NCBI GenBank assembly: GCA_903826405.1
Contig: CAIKEH010000055.1
Location: forward strand, 1 to 64,000
Source of the DNA: an uncultured bacterium
Lineage (GTDB): Bacteria > Bacteroidota > Bacteroidia > Chitinophagales > Chitinophagaceae
Direction: 5' to 3'
Length of the DNA: 64,000 nucleotides
Shown: positions 34,799 to 44,504 of the stretch, piece after piece
Layout of the letters: every line of letters begins with the position of its first letter
Numbering within the stretch: the stretch's first letter is position 1
Position numbers and translations under genes: made by a program
The notes under the pieces: model-generated
Database searches by the model: none
Seen by the model: the letters and a program-made list of their open reading frames with translations, nothing else
What the model was told of the DNA's origin: nothing

Positions 34799-36319
34799 AT
34801 GAGAACAAAATTCTTAATCAGGAGCTCGGTAGCAACGGTACTGCTTATCGCCATAGCTACTTCCTGTACAAAACTCGACCAGAAGGTGTATAGCGTTGTG
34901 CCTGAGTCGGAGTTCTGGCAGACCCCTGCTCAGATCGCTGCTGGTCTGGCCCCGGCCTATCAGGCTTTAACCAACATCACCGACGCCGACGTCCGTGATT
35001 TGAATGAAGTCTCCGGTGGTGGCATCCTTGTTCCAACTCGGGGCAATGACTGGTACGACAACGGTAACTGGCAGGCTCTGTGGACACACCAGTGGAAACC
35101 CGATCTCGGCCCGATCGATGGCGCTTGGAGTGCTATCTTCAACGGCATCGGTAAGGTGAACTTCACCCTGAATGCGGTGAACGCCCTTTCCAGTAAACCA
35201 TCCAATATCGACGCCATCAACGCCGAGCTGAAAGTCCTTCGTGCCTATTATTATTTCCTGGCTATGGACATGTTCGGGCAGATCCCCGTGGTCACCGATT
35301 TCAACACTGACCCTGCCGCCGTGAACAACTCACAGTCCAGGTCTGAAACATACAACTTCATTGTAAACGAGATCACTTCAAACATCGGGGCACTTCCTGA
35401 TAAGACCGGCGAAACCTATGGCCGTATGACCAAATGGGGTGCTAATGCACTGCTCGCCAAATTGTATTTGAATGCTGGTGTATATACCGGAACTCCGAAT
35501 TGGGAAGCTGCCATTGCTGCTTGTGACAATGTGATCAACTCCGGTAAATACTCTCTCTCCGGCGATTATCTTTCCAACTTCGCGGTGAGCAATGAAGGTT
35601 CCCCCGAGAATATCTTCGTCGTTCCTTTCGACAAGATCAATATCGGTGGTAACAACTGGGAAATGAGGACTCTCCACTATCAATCTCAGCTTACCTACAA
35701 CCTGAACGGTGGTCCTTGGAACGGATATTGCGTCACAGCTGATTTCTACAATCAATATGACAATTCAGACAACAGGAAGCAGATGTTTGCTGTTGGTCAG
35801 CAATTCGGTTCTGACGGAACTGCTCTGAAGGATGCTCAAACTGGATTGCCCTTGGTGTTCAGCAAATATGTGAATGAACTTTCCAACCCCACCGACACTT
35901 TCCGTTTGGCAGGTGCAAGGAATGTTAAATATCATCCTGAAGCAGGAACTTCTGGTGGTCAGAGCAATGACATGGTTGTTTTCCGTCTTGCTGATATCTA
36001 TCTCATGCGTGCAGAAGCGAAATTGTGGTCCAGTACGGATCTCGGTGGAGCTCTTGCAGATGTGAACATGGTCAGAGGAAGAGCTGGCGTTTCAGCTTGG
36101 TCCGCAGGCGATCTGAACAAGGAAAATCTGTATCATGAGCGTCAGCGTGAACTCGCTTGGGAAGGATGGGGCAGGAATGATGCCATCCGCTTCAGCCATT
36201 TTGGAGATGCACGTACACCGGGAAAACCCGCTGATGCCGACAAGCACCTTGAATTGTTCCCGATCCCTTCTCCTGAGATCTCCGCTAACGGAAACCTCAA
36301 GCAGAACCCCGGTTATTGA
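34799..36319 (+). CDS. SusD/RagB-family lipoprotein
   Basis: This 506-residue outer-surface lipoprotein forms the lid of the SusC channel and binds the ligand. The signal peptide ends in a lipobox with cysteine at about residue 23 (IATSCTKLDQ). The N-terminal SusD-like domain includes LKVLRAYYYFLAMDMFGQIPVVTDF, the usual tetratricopeptide-like segment, and the C-terminal part has LADIYLMRAEAKL and NLYHERQRELAWEGWGRNDAIRF, conserved in RagB/SusD. It forms the second gene of the Sus unit; a terminator hairpin stands just after it. Confidence 0.96.
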   Translation: MRTKFLIRSSVATVLLIAIATSCTKLDQKVYSVVPESEFWQTPAQIAAGLAPAYQALTNITDADVRDLNEVSGGGILVPTRGNDWYDNGNWQALWTHQWKPDLGPIDGAWSAIFNGIGKVNFTLNAVNALSSKPSNIDAINAELKVLRAYYYFLAMDMFGQIPVVTDFNTDPAAVNNSQSRSETYNFIVNEITSNIGALPDKTGETYGRMTKWGANALLAKLYLNAGVYTGTPNWEAAIAACDNVINSGKYSLSGDYLSNFAVSNEGSPENIFVVPFDKINIGGNNWEMRTLHYQSQLTYNLNGGPWNGYCVTADFYNQYDNSDNRKQMFAVGQQFGSDGTALKDAQTGLPLVFSKYVNELSNPTDTFRLAGARNVKYHPEAGTSGGQSNDMVVFRLADIYLMRAEAKLWSSTDLGGALADVNMVRGRAGVSAWSAGDLNKENLYHERQRELAWEGWGRNDAIRFSHFGDARTPGKPADADKHLELFPIPSPEISANGNLKQNPGY

Positions 36320-36360
36320 TCCCCTCTTAAGTAAAGATCAATATCTTTTCATACCGAATA

Positions 36361-36392
36361 GGAGTAGTAATCCCTGATTACTACTCCTTTTT
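36361..36392 (+). terminator. Terminator between susD and the VCBS genes
   Basis: GGAGTAGTAATC (36361-36372) and GATTACTACTCC (36376-36387) are a perfect 12-base-pair stem with a 3-base loop, followed by five T. The next gene starts 11 bases later, so read-through, not a new promoter, probably expresses it, at lower level than susCD. Confidence 0.8.
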
Positions 36393-36402
36393 CATTGACA
36401 CC

Positions 36403-39400
36403 ATGAACTCTACGACATCCTTATCTTCTCTGATTTCGCGGTTGACATTTTTATTTATTGGATTGTCAATCCTGATCTCCTGTCGCAGGGGCAACGAAGT
36501 TGTGGTCAAGGATGCCCTATTCCAATTGACCGATCCCCAAAATACCCATATCGATTTCTCGAACAAGGTCAAGGACACAAAAGAATTCAATGTCTTTAAA
36601 TATCGGAATTTCTATAACGGTGGCGGTGTCGCCATCGGCGATGTCAACAATGACGGTAAGCCGGATGTGTTCTTCACAGCCAACCAGGGTGATAACAAGC
36701 TATACCTGAACCAGGGTAACTGGTCATTCAAGGATGTTACAGGTTCTGCTGGATTGAAGGGTAATCCACGTTGGCATACCGGCGTTTCCATGGCAGATAT
36801 AAACGGAGATGGCTGGCTGGATATTTATATCTGCAATAGCGGCGGTAGCCCTGATGGTGATGATCGAGATAATGAACTCTACATAAATCAGCATGACGGT
36901 ACATTCAAAGAAGAAGCTAAAACCTACGGGCTTGACGATCCGGGTTTAGGAACGCATGCGGCTTTCTTCGATTTTGACCACGATGGTGATTTAGATTGCT
37001 TTATACTCAACAATAGCTACCGCCCCATTGAAAGCTTCGGATACAACAAGCAATTGCGTGATATCCGGGATCCAAAGAATGGGGACAAACTATATCGAAA
37101 TGATAAAGGGCATTATACGGATATAAGCGCAAAAGCCGGTATCTACGGTAGTGAGATCGGATTCGGACTTGGTGTCACAGTCGGTGACCTTAACAACGAT
37201 GGTTGGGACGATATTTATGTTTCCAATGATTTCTTCGAACGGGATTACCTCTACATCAACCAACATGATGGCACATTCAAGGAAGTACTCACTGAGTCGA
37301 TAGGCCATGTAAGCCTATCATCAATGGGATCTGACATGATGGACATCAACAACGATGGCTGGCTGGATATTTTCACAACGGATATGCTTCCGGAGGATGA
37401 TTACAAGTTGAAGACCACCACTCGCTTCGATGATTATGACGTGCAGAACGCAAAGCTCAAGAACGATTTCCATCACCAGTTCACCAGCAATTGCCTGCAA
37501 CTAAATAATGGTGACGGTACGTTCAGTGAGATAGCTCAGCTCGCAGGTGTGGATGCCACCGACTGGAGCTGGGGTGCATTGGGGTTTGACTTCAACAATG
37601 ATGGGTGGAAAGACATCTTCGTCAGTAATGGGATCAGCAAGGACCTCACCGATCAGGATTTTCTCGAGTATTTCAGCAGTACGGAGGTTGCTAATCAGGT
37701 CAGAAAGGGGGGACTCAATTACAAGGAATTCTTGGACAAAATGAGTTCAACTCCGGTTGCCAATTACGGTTTCCTAAACCAGAAAAACCTTCGCTTCCAG
37801 GAAAAGTCAAGGGAGCTGGGTCTGGCGACACCCAGCTTCAGCAATGGTGCGGCATATGGTGATCTTGATGGGGACGGAGATCTGGATCTGGTAGTGAACA
37901 ATGAAAACATGACCGCATTCGTCTACAGGAATACTTCCTCCGAAAAATTCCATCGTCATTTCCTGAAGATCCGATTATCTGGGAGGGCGCCAAATACTTT
38001 CGGAGTAGGCGCCCGCGTCACCCTGTTTACCCCTAATGGCATTCAGGTACTCGAACAGATGCCTTCAAGAGGTTTCGAAAGTTCCGTGGAACCCGTATTG
38101 AATTTTGGACTCGGTGACAGTGCACGTGTGGACAGTTTGGTCGTCTGGTGGCCAGATATGAAGAGTCAGGTCATCACCGTTCCGACACTAGATTCCACCT
38201 ATGTGTTGCGCCAAGAGGATGCAAAGAAGTTCATGAAACTTCCGATCACTCAAAACCCTGCATTATATGCGAACCTCACTTCCGATCACCTGACTGGGAA
38301 TTTCATGCACCGCGATGACCTCTACAACGATTTCAATCGGGAAAATCTAATCCCCAAAATGCTGTCCACCGAAGGTCCCAAACTGTCGGTCGGTGATGTG
38401 AGCGGAGATGGCCTTCCTGATTTTTTCATGGGAGGCGCAAAGTCCGACACGGCAAAACTGTTCATCCAACAGCCTAACGGAACTTATTTACAAAAACGTG
38501 AATTCGTATTCGAGCAGGACAAGGATTTCGAAGATGTCGGTTCGGCTTTTTTCGACGCCGATCATGATGGGGACTTGGACCTTGTAGTTGTTTCTGGAGG
38601 TAATGAAGAGAAGCCCGGATCATTCGGACTACTTGCACGACTATACCTGAATGACGGGAAAGCCAATTTCAAACATACGGTCACTGGATGGCCCATAGTC
38701 TCCGTGAACGCCTCCTGTGTTCGGATCGTAGATGTTGACGGCGATGGCAACGAAGATATTTTCATTGGTGCCCGCTCGGTACCCGGCGATTATGGGACCG
38801 CCCCGAACAGTGTACTATTGCACAACGACAAGGCAGGTCATTTTACGGATATCACTGCATCACTTGCACCTGAATTGCTGAAACTTGGGATGGTCACCGA
38901 TGCACAGTGGGGTGATTTCGGAAGTCAGTACGGAAAAGAACTAGCTCTTGTTGGCGATTGGATGCCCTTGACCTTTTTTACCTGGTCCGGTGGGAAGTTT
39001 CATAAAAGTCGCGAGACGATGAGCTCCTCTGGATGGTGGAATTGCTTGACCATAGCAGATATGGATGGAGATGGTGACTTGGACCTGATCGCAGGCAACC
39101 GTGGACTTAATTCAAGAGTCAAGGCGGATAAAGACCAACCCGCCAAATTGTATGTGGGTGATTTCGACATGAATGGTAAGAGAGAATGCATCCCCGTATA
39201 TTATAAAACCGACGGGAAACCCTATCCTTATTTCCTCCGGGGTGATATGGTTTCACAAATACCCTCACTCAAGAAAAAGTTCCTCCGCTACGATGAATAT
39301 GCTGGGAAAGGGATCGAAGAGATCTTTGACCGTGATGCTCTTTCCAGAGCAACCGTACTTTCTGTTCAACAGACACAGACATCCCTTTTCGTCAATGATG

Positions 39401-39747
39401 GGAAAGGTAATTTCAAGTGCATGCCGCTTCCTGTTGAGGCACAACTATCCCCGGTATATGCCATTCATGCAGGAGATCTGAATGGAGATGGTATAAAAGA
39501 TCTTTTCATGGGCGGAAATTTTTATGGGCTGAAACCGGAAATGGGCAGGTTCGATGCAGGATACGGAACAACGCTCATCGGAGACCACGAGCATGTGTTC
39601 ACCTTGCTGCCACCTCAAGCCAGTGGATTGTTCATCAGAGGTGAGGTACGCGATATACGCTCCATCAATACGGCCAATACGGAATACATACTGGTGGCCC
39701 GAAACAACGATTCGCTACAGATCTTCGGAAAAAGGAAAAAGTACTGA
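36403..39747 (+). CDS. VCBS/FG-GAP and ASPIC/UnbV lipoprotein (1)
   Basis: This 1114-residue surface lipoprotein has a lipobox (ILISC, cysteine about residue 28). It has about twelve calcium-binding-type repeats of the form DxNxDGxxD, for example DVNNDGKPD, DINGDGWLD and DLDGDGDLD, which build FG-GAP propellers before and after an ASPIC/UnbV domain (SRGFESSVEPVLNFGLGDSARVDSLVVWWPD, about residues 550-600). CRTAC1-like proteins of this kind often follow SusCD pairs in Chitinophagaceae; the ligand and role are not known. No hydrolase motif is seen. Its stop overlaps the start of the next gene by one base. Confidence 0.9.
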   Translation: MNSTTSLSSLISRLTFLFIGLSILISCRRGNEVVVKDALFQLTDPQNTHIDFSNKVKDTKEFNVFKYRNFYNGGGVAIGDVNNDGKPDVFFTANQGDNKLYLNQGNWSFKDVTGSAGLKGNPRWHTGVSMADINGDGWLDIYICNSGGSPDGDDRDNELYINQHDGTFKEEAKTYGLDDPGLGTHAAFFDFDHDGDLDCFILNNSYRPIESFGYNKQLRDIRDPKNGDKLYRNDKGHYTDISAKAGIYGSEIGFGLGVTVGDLNNDGWDDIYVSNDFFERDYLYINQHDGTFKEVLTESIGHVSLSSMGSDMMDINNDGWLDIFTTDMLPEDDYKLKTTTRFDDYDVQNAKLKNDFHHQFTSNCLQLNNGDGTFSEIAQLAGVDATDWSWGALGFDFNNDGWKDIFVSNGISKDLTDQDFLEYFSSTEVANQVRKGGLNYKEFLDKMSSTPVANYGFLNQKNLRFQEKSRELGLATPSFSNGAAYGDLDGDGDLDLVVNNENMTAFVYRNTSSEKFHRHFLKIRLSGRAPNTFGVGARVTLFTPNGIQVLEQMPSRGFESSVEPVLNFGLGDSARVDSLVVWWPDMKSQVITVPTLDSTYVLRQEDAKKFMKLPITQNPALYANLTSDHLTGNFMHRDDLYNDFNRENLIPKMLSTEGPKLSVGDVSGDGLPDFFMGGAKSDTAKLFIQQPNGTYLQKREFVFEQDKDFEDVGSAFFDADHDGDLDLVVVSGGNEEKPGSFGLLARLYLNDGKANFKHTVTGWPIVSVNASCVRIVDVDGDGNEDIFIGARSVPGDYGTAPNSVLLHNDKAGHFTDITASLAPELLKLGMVTDAQWGDFGSQYGKELALVGDWMPLTFFTWSGGKFHKSRETMSSSGWWNCLTIADMDGDGDLDLIAGNRGLNSRVKADKDQPAKLYVGDFDMNGKRECIPVYYKTDGKPYPYFLRGDMVSQIPSLKKKFLRYDEYAGKGIEEIFDRDALSRATVLSVQQTQTSLFVNDGKGNFKCMPLPVEAQLSPVYAIHAGDLNGDGIKDLFMGGNFYGLKPEMGRFDAGYGTTLIGDHEHVFTLLPPQASGLFIRGEVRDIRSINTANTEYILVARNNDSLQIFGKRKKY

Positions 39748-42700
39748 TGCGCTTACATCACCGATATCACTGGGCCCCCCGGATACCCCAACTGTTTTAT
39801 CGGACTCCCGTCATGCTAATGGCTTTCGTTTTATCCTGCAGAACGGACACGCCTCCTCTGTTCACCAACTTGCCCTCCAGCATTACCGGGATCACTTTCG
39901 TCAACCCGAATGAGGATTCGGACAGCCTGAACATCCTGGATTACCTTTATTATTATAACGGAGGTGGCGTTTCGGCTGGAGATATAAATAACGATGGATT
40001 GCCTGATCTGTATTTCACCTCCAATCGATCTGGAAATAAACTTTACCTGAACAAGGGTCATTGGAAATTCGAGGACATCACTGCCCATGCTGGTGTAAAA
40101 GGAAATGCCGACTGGACCACGGGGACTGTCATGGCTGATGTGAATGGGGATGGACTTCTCGATATTTATGTTTGTGCCGTGGGCAAGCATTCCCCTATCC
40201 GGAATGATGGGACCGAGCCACACACCTGGTTCAATAACTCTAGGAATCAACTCTTCATCAATAAGGGGGATCTAACCTTCAGGGAAGATGCCGCGAGATA
40301 TGGATTGGACATCGAAGGTTATAACACCCAGGCCGCTTTTTTCGACTACGACAAGGATGGAGACTTAGACATGTTCCTTTTACAACATTCCATCCATCAG
40401 ACCGATAATTATGGAGATATTTCTGCCCGTCGTAAATACAGTTCTGTCAGCGGGTGCAAGCTTTTTCGGAACGATGGTTCGCGTTTCACTGATGTCAGTA
40501 AAGTCTCCGGAATGATCAGCAGCAGCCTTGGGTATGGACTTGGTGTGGGTATAGCCGACCTCAATCATGATGGATATGATGACATCTATGTGAGTAACGA
40601 CTTTCATGAAAACGATTATTATTACCTGAATCAGGGTAACGGCACTTTCAAGGAGATCAACCGACAGGCATTTGGGCATGAATCCAAATTTTCCATGGGC
40701 AATGAGATCGCAGATATGAATAATGACGGTTGGCCGGATATTCTCACACTCGATATGCTGCCGTCTGATGAGCGCGTGTTGAAATCCTCGATGGGCGATG
40801 AGACTCCGGATAATTACAATATCAAGATCGGACTAGGGTATAATCATCAATTCAGTAGGAATTGTCTCCAGATCAACACTGGAAAGGGCTTACGATTTTC
40901 CGACGTCGCATTATATTCCGGAGTCTCCGCTACCGACTGGAGTTGGTGCCCGCTGGTTGCCGATTTCGATCTGGATGGTCGGAATGACCTCTTCATCAGC
41001 AACGGGATAAAGAGTCGGCCTAACGATCTGGATTACATCAATTTCCTGTCTTCATCCCAAAGAAGTAGACGTGCCGCATCTCCGGGTTCAAGCGACCGGG
41101 ACTTACTCGAAAAACAACCCCCCGGAGCCTGGCATAATTATATATTCCAAGGTTCTGGCGACTTGATATTCAAGGATAGGTCTATGGACTGGGGAATGAA
41201 GGAGCCAACTCTTTCCCAAGGCGCTGCTTATGCTGATCTTGATGGTGATGGTGCTCCCGATCTGATCACCAATAACATGAATGCACCCCCTGGTATTTAC
41301 AGGAACAATAGCATGACGAATGGGAATAACAAACATTATTTGTCTGTCGCACTGAAGTATAAACTACCTGATCTCTTCGCAACAGGAAGCAAGCTCATTG
41401 CATTCATCGGTGATTCCATACAATATAGGGAGGTTCAAAGCTCGAGGGGATTCATGAGTTCTTCAGACGTAGTGATACACTTCGGTCTGGCTGACCACAC
41501 ACACCTGGACAGCTTGATCGTCATCTGGCCAGACAATACTTTCCGGTTGATCAAAGATGTAAAAGCAGACCAACAGCTGCACATCAATTGGACGGGAGCG
41601 CGTTCGGATACGATCTTCGATCAACGCACTTTCATGACCCGATTGCTCAGGCAGGAATATCCAAAGTTGTTCACCGATGTAACCCGGGAAAAAGCTATTG
41701 TATTTGATCACTTGTCCTCTGATTGCCCCAACGACCTGAACACACAACTCTTCATACCGCACCAGGTGAGTTGCAAAGGTCCTCGACTTGCCAAGGCAGA
41801 TGTGAACCTGGATGGCCTTGAGGATATTTTCATCTGTGGCGCCAAAGGACAGCCAGGGTTATTGTGGATGCAGAAAGCGGATGGTAGTTTCATCCCTTCG
41901 AATGAATCCTTGTTCGCTATAGATGCGGGCATCAATAAATCTGATGCCGTATTCCTGGATGCTGATCAGGACGGATTCCCAGACCTCTTCGTGTTGAATG
42001 GAGGGGAACAACAAGGGCAGTCAAGTATCGATGATGCGGATAGATTATATATCAATGATGGTAAAGGAAACTTCCGAAGGAGCCTGACCATTCCCCTTCT
42101 GCATGGGGACAAAGGCGTCGTCTCCGCATCCGACTATGATGGCGACGGAAGGGTCGATCTTTTCATCGGAGGCAGGGATGTACCTTCATCGTATGGAGAT
42201 ATTCCGGAATCCTATCTGCTGCATAATGAGGGTGGAGGTCGATTCTCTGAGGTGACCAAGAAGATAGCACCCGAATTGGTGAAGGCAGGCATGGTGACAG
42301 ATGCCTGTTGGACCGATGTGAATGGGGACTCAAAACCTGATTTGGTCATTGTCGGCGAATGGATGCCTGTCACCATTTTCATCAACGAAAAAGGAAGACT
42401 GAAGAAAGTGAAGGGGACATTGGACAGGTATAAGGGCTTCTGGAATCGGGTGAAAGCTGCGGATCTCAATGGGGATGGACAAATGGATCTTCTTGTAGGG
42501 AATTATGGGCTGAACTCCAAACTAAAAGCATCACTTACTTATCCGTTGAGGATGTATCTCGGGGATTTCGACCAGAATGGAACTCGTGAGCAATTGCTCG
42601 CCATTCAAAAGGACGGCAAGTACTATCCATTCCTCGGCAAGGAAGAACTGGAAAAGAAATTACCGTATTTGAAAAAGGAGTTCCTGCATTATGGAGAAAT

Positions 42701-43133
42701 GGCAGGTAAGACAATGGAAGAGATCTTCGGACAAAGACTGGACAAATGTACATTGCTAGAGATCACGTCGATGGCTTCAGTGGCATTGATAAATGATACC
42801 CATGGTGGGTTCACTCGCATACAGTTGCCCGACATGATGCAATGGTCTCCAGTTTATTCTTTTGAGGTTGACGATTTCGATCACGATGGCAAAGCCGACT
42901 TGATCGCTGGTGGTAATTTCAACGGAGTGATCCCCTACGAAGGCAGATATGATGCCATGCCACTGGTTTTCGGGCATGGCGATGGGAAAGGGAATTTTTC
43001 CAGCCGAATACCTGTTCAACCAGAACTTTTGGTTGATGGGGAGGTCCGCGACCTGAAGACTGTTTCCGTGCATGGGAAATCGGTTTTAGTGGCCGCCAGA
43101 AGGAATGGAACCACGAAGGTTTTTTCTTACTAG
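39747..43133 (+). CDS. VCBS/FG-GAP and ASPIC/UnbV lipoprotein (2)
   Basis: This 1128-residue paralogue of the preceding protein has the same order: lipobox (FVLSC, about residue 31), N-terminal propeller repeats, an ASPIC/UnbV domain (SSRGFMSSSDVVIHFGLADHTHLDSLIVIWPD), and a C-terminal propeller with LPYLKKEFLHYGEMAGKTMEEIF matching a similar segment in protein 1. About thirteen DxNxDG-type repeats are visible. The first ATG overlaps the upstream stop (TGATG), so translation is likely coupled; the ATG about 21 codons later (MLMAFVLSC) is an alternative start that would give a tighter signal peptide. Confidence 0.9.
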   Translation: MRLHHRYHWAPRIPQLFYRTPVMLMAFVLSCRTDTPPLFTNLPSSITGITFVNPNEDSDSLNILDYLYYYNGGGVSAGDINNDGLPDLYFTSNRSGNKLYLNKGHWKFEDITAHAGVKGNADWTTGTVMADVNGDGLLDIYVCAVGKHSPIRNDGTEPHTWFNNSRNQLFINKGDLTFREDAARYGLDIEGYNTQAAFFDYDKDGDLDMFLLQHSIHQTDNYGDISARRKYSSVSGCKLFRNDGSRFTDVSKVSGMISSSLGYGLGVGIADLNHDGYDDIYVSNDFHENDYYYLNQGNGTFKEINRQAFGHESKFSMGNEIADMNNDGWPDILTLDMLPSDERVLKSSMGDETPDNYNIKIGLGYNHQFSRNCLQINTGKGLRFSDVALYSGVSATDWSWCPLVADFDLDGRNDLFISNGIKSRPNDLDYINFLSSSQRSRRAASPGSSDRDLLEKQPPGAWHNYIFQGSGDLIFKDRSMDWGMKEPTLSQGAAYADLDGDGAPDLITNNMNAPPGIYRNNSMTNGNNKHYLSVALKYKLPDLFATGSKLIAFIGDSIQYREVQSSRGFMSSSDVVIHFGLADHTHLDSLIVIWPDNTFRLIKDVKADQQLHINWTGARSDTIFDQRTFMTRLLRQEYPKLFTDVTREKAIVFDHLSSDCPNDLNTQLFIPHQVSCKGPRLAKADVNLDGLEDIFICGAKGQPGLLWMQKADGSFIPSNESLFAIDAGINKSDAVFLDADQDGFPDLFVLNGGEQQGQSSIDDADRLYINDGKGNFRRSLTIPLLHGDKGVVSASDYDGDGRVDLFIGGRDVPSSYGDIPESYLLHNEGGGRFSEVTKKIAPELVKAGMVTDACWTDVNGDSKPDLVIVGEWMPVTIFINEKGRLKKVKGTLDRYKGFWNRVKAADLNGDGQMDLLVGNYGLNSKLKASLTYPLRMYLGDFDQNGTREQLLAIQKDGKYYPFLGKEELEKKLPYLKKEFLHYGEMAGKTMEEIFGQRLDKCTLLEITSMASVALINDTHGGFTRIQLPDMMQWSPVYSFEVDDFDHDGKADLIAGGNFNGVIPYEGRYDAMPLVFGHGDGKGNFSSRIPVQPELLVDGEVRDLKTVSVHGKSVLVAARRNGTTKVFSY

Positions 43134-44080
43134 AGTATGGGGTAGAAAAGTTCGATCTTAACATGAAGACTGTCTGCACCGTTCAATGGGGATATGATAT
43201 ATCGCTCGAATGGTGAAGCAACGGGCACCAGGTTCCGGATCAGTTTGTATCTGTCCATGGCTTTGTACAGTTCCCGGATACCAGAGTATCTTCCTTCGTA
43301 TTCGCCGACCAACATCTTGCCACCTGCAGGCATCTCCAGGTATTTTATGTTATTCCCAGATACAATCTTTTGCCTTACCGGCAAACCGGCCATGACAACC
43401 ATGCTATCATTTCCGTGCCGTTGGAACCCTCCGAGCGGGTATCTGCTATCTTCTGCATGAGTATGGTTCTTTTCGAGAAAGTCATGCATTTCCTCATACA
43501 GGCCTGCGAGGCTTTTCAAAGCGTCCTTTTTATGGGATATGGTATTCATGGTCATGACCAACGTATCCTGTACGGGCATGATCTTGATCTTGAATCCGAA
43601 AAATCGGGACGGGTCATCCGCAAAGGCTTTAAGTGCAAAGATGTTCCGATCCACACTCGATCTTTGGAGTAGATGGGATGCCAACCATCCGGGAAGAAGT
43701 TCATATTCTGTCCATTTCACATTGGTGGCGAAACCGAATGAATCGGCGAAAAGGCGGATGGAATGGTATCGACTTTGTGTTCCTACCTGTTCCTTCAAGT
43801 TGATGTAATCAGGACCGGAATTTACCATCTGTAAGTAAAGTCCCGGAGCGTTCAGGATGGAGTCCGATCCGGAAAGGGCAATGTCTGTACCATATGCAGA
43901 CTGTAATCCCGGGAACCATTTCACCCAATTTCGAAATTGGGTGAATTCTGGAGATACTTCATTTATCGGAAGAGCCACCCTGACCTGTCTGCTGGTCGGA
44001 TAGCGTATGGGTAACAAGAAAACAAGTCCGGTCAATACAATCAGTATAGATAGTAAGATCAAAAGTGTTTTCTTCTTCAT
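43130..44080 (-). CDS. Membrane-anchored GyrI-like / SRPBCC protein
   Basis: This 316-residue protein has one N-terminal membrane helix (MKKKTLLILLSILIVLTGLVF) and two soluble parts. Residues 35-175 look like a polyketide-cyclase/SRPBCC fold (FRNWVKWFPGLQSA), and the C-terminal 150 resemble the GyrI-like effector-binding domain (LEMPAGGKMLVGEYEGRYSGIRELYKAMDRY). Such two-domain proteins are common in Bacteroidota and have no known substrate. I chose the ATG at 44080; the frame extends 50 residues upstream without similarity. It is convergent to protein 2 and shares the palindromic CTAG of both stops. Confidence 0.78.
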   Translation of the reverse strand: MKKKTLLILLSILIVLTGLVFLLPIRYPTSRQVRVALPINEVSPEFTQFRNWVKWFPGLQSAYGTDIALSGSDSILNAPGLYLQMVNSGPDYINLKEQVGTQSRYHSIRLFADSFGFATNVKWTEYELLPGWLASHLLQRSSVDRNIFALKAFADDPSRFFGFKIKIMPVQDTLVMTMNTISHKKDALKSLAGLYEEMHDFLEKNHTHAEDSRYPLGGFQRHGNDSMVVMAGLPVRQKIVSGNNIKYLEMPAGGKMLVGEYEGRYSGIRELYKAMDRYKLIRNLVPVASPFERYIISPLNGADSLHVKIELFYPIL

Positions 44081-44411
44081 CTCAAAACGAATTGTCTTGC
44101 GGTTAGATGATTTACCGTGCCTCATCGCGTAGTAGTGGCAGGTCATCCATGGACCGGTGAAATTAGATAATAAATTATTCATCCTGGCTGGCCGAGAATC
44201 AGTATTAGGAGGACCCGGACTGCTATTCACCGTTAATATCCAGTCTGAAAGCGAAGGAATCGGGGGGATGCGATCAGCGAAACTATTGAGCAGGCATGAA
44301 AGCCTTTCGTAGGTTTTATAAAGAGCACAAAATTTATATTGAAAATCAATATGTTATAAAGGTGTCTGAAAAAAAACTTCCATTTCTTTAGTTTATAATC
44401 CTGTGCTGCCC

Positions 44412-44419
44412 TACCTTTG
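44412..44419 (+). promoter_or_regulatory. -7 element of rplM-rpsI
   Basis: TACCTTTG matches TAnnTTTG exactly and lies 85 bases before the rplM ATG. A TTTA run about 16 bases upstream may act as a weak -33 element. The transcript would have a leader of roughly 80 bases with two short hairpins. Confidence 0.55.
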
Positions 44420-44421
44420 CG

Positions 44422-44500
44422 CTCCCCGACGGAAAAGGAGGGGCAGGAACCGGGTTGGCGGACCTGCATTATTCAAAAGGGGGAGACCCCGAAAAAAAAG
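44422..44500 (+). promoter_or_regulatory. Structured leader of rplM
   Basis: The leader contains CCCC (44424-44427) facing GGGG (44440-44443), CAGG (44444-44447) facing CCTG (44463-44466), and a hairpin GGGG-AGA-CCCC (44480-44490) with an A-tract, ending 14 bases before the ATG. Ribosomal protein L13 regulates its own mRNA in other bacteria; the same here is only an inference. Confidence 0.35.
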
Positions 44501-44504
44501 TTCA

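Larger units (their letters stand above)
44081..44504. other. Region upstream of rplM, no gene
   Basis: No supported gene lies in these 424 bases. They hold the promoter box at 44412-44419 and a GC-rich leader before rplM. The rest is AT-rich with no structure that I can interpret. Confidence 0.6.

Noticed and set aside
44231-44469. 78-residue minus-strand frame upstream of rplM
   Set aside because: It overlaps the rplM promoter and leader and has no coding signs.
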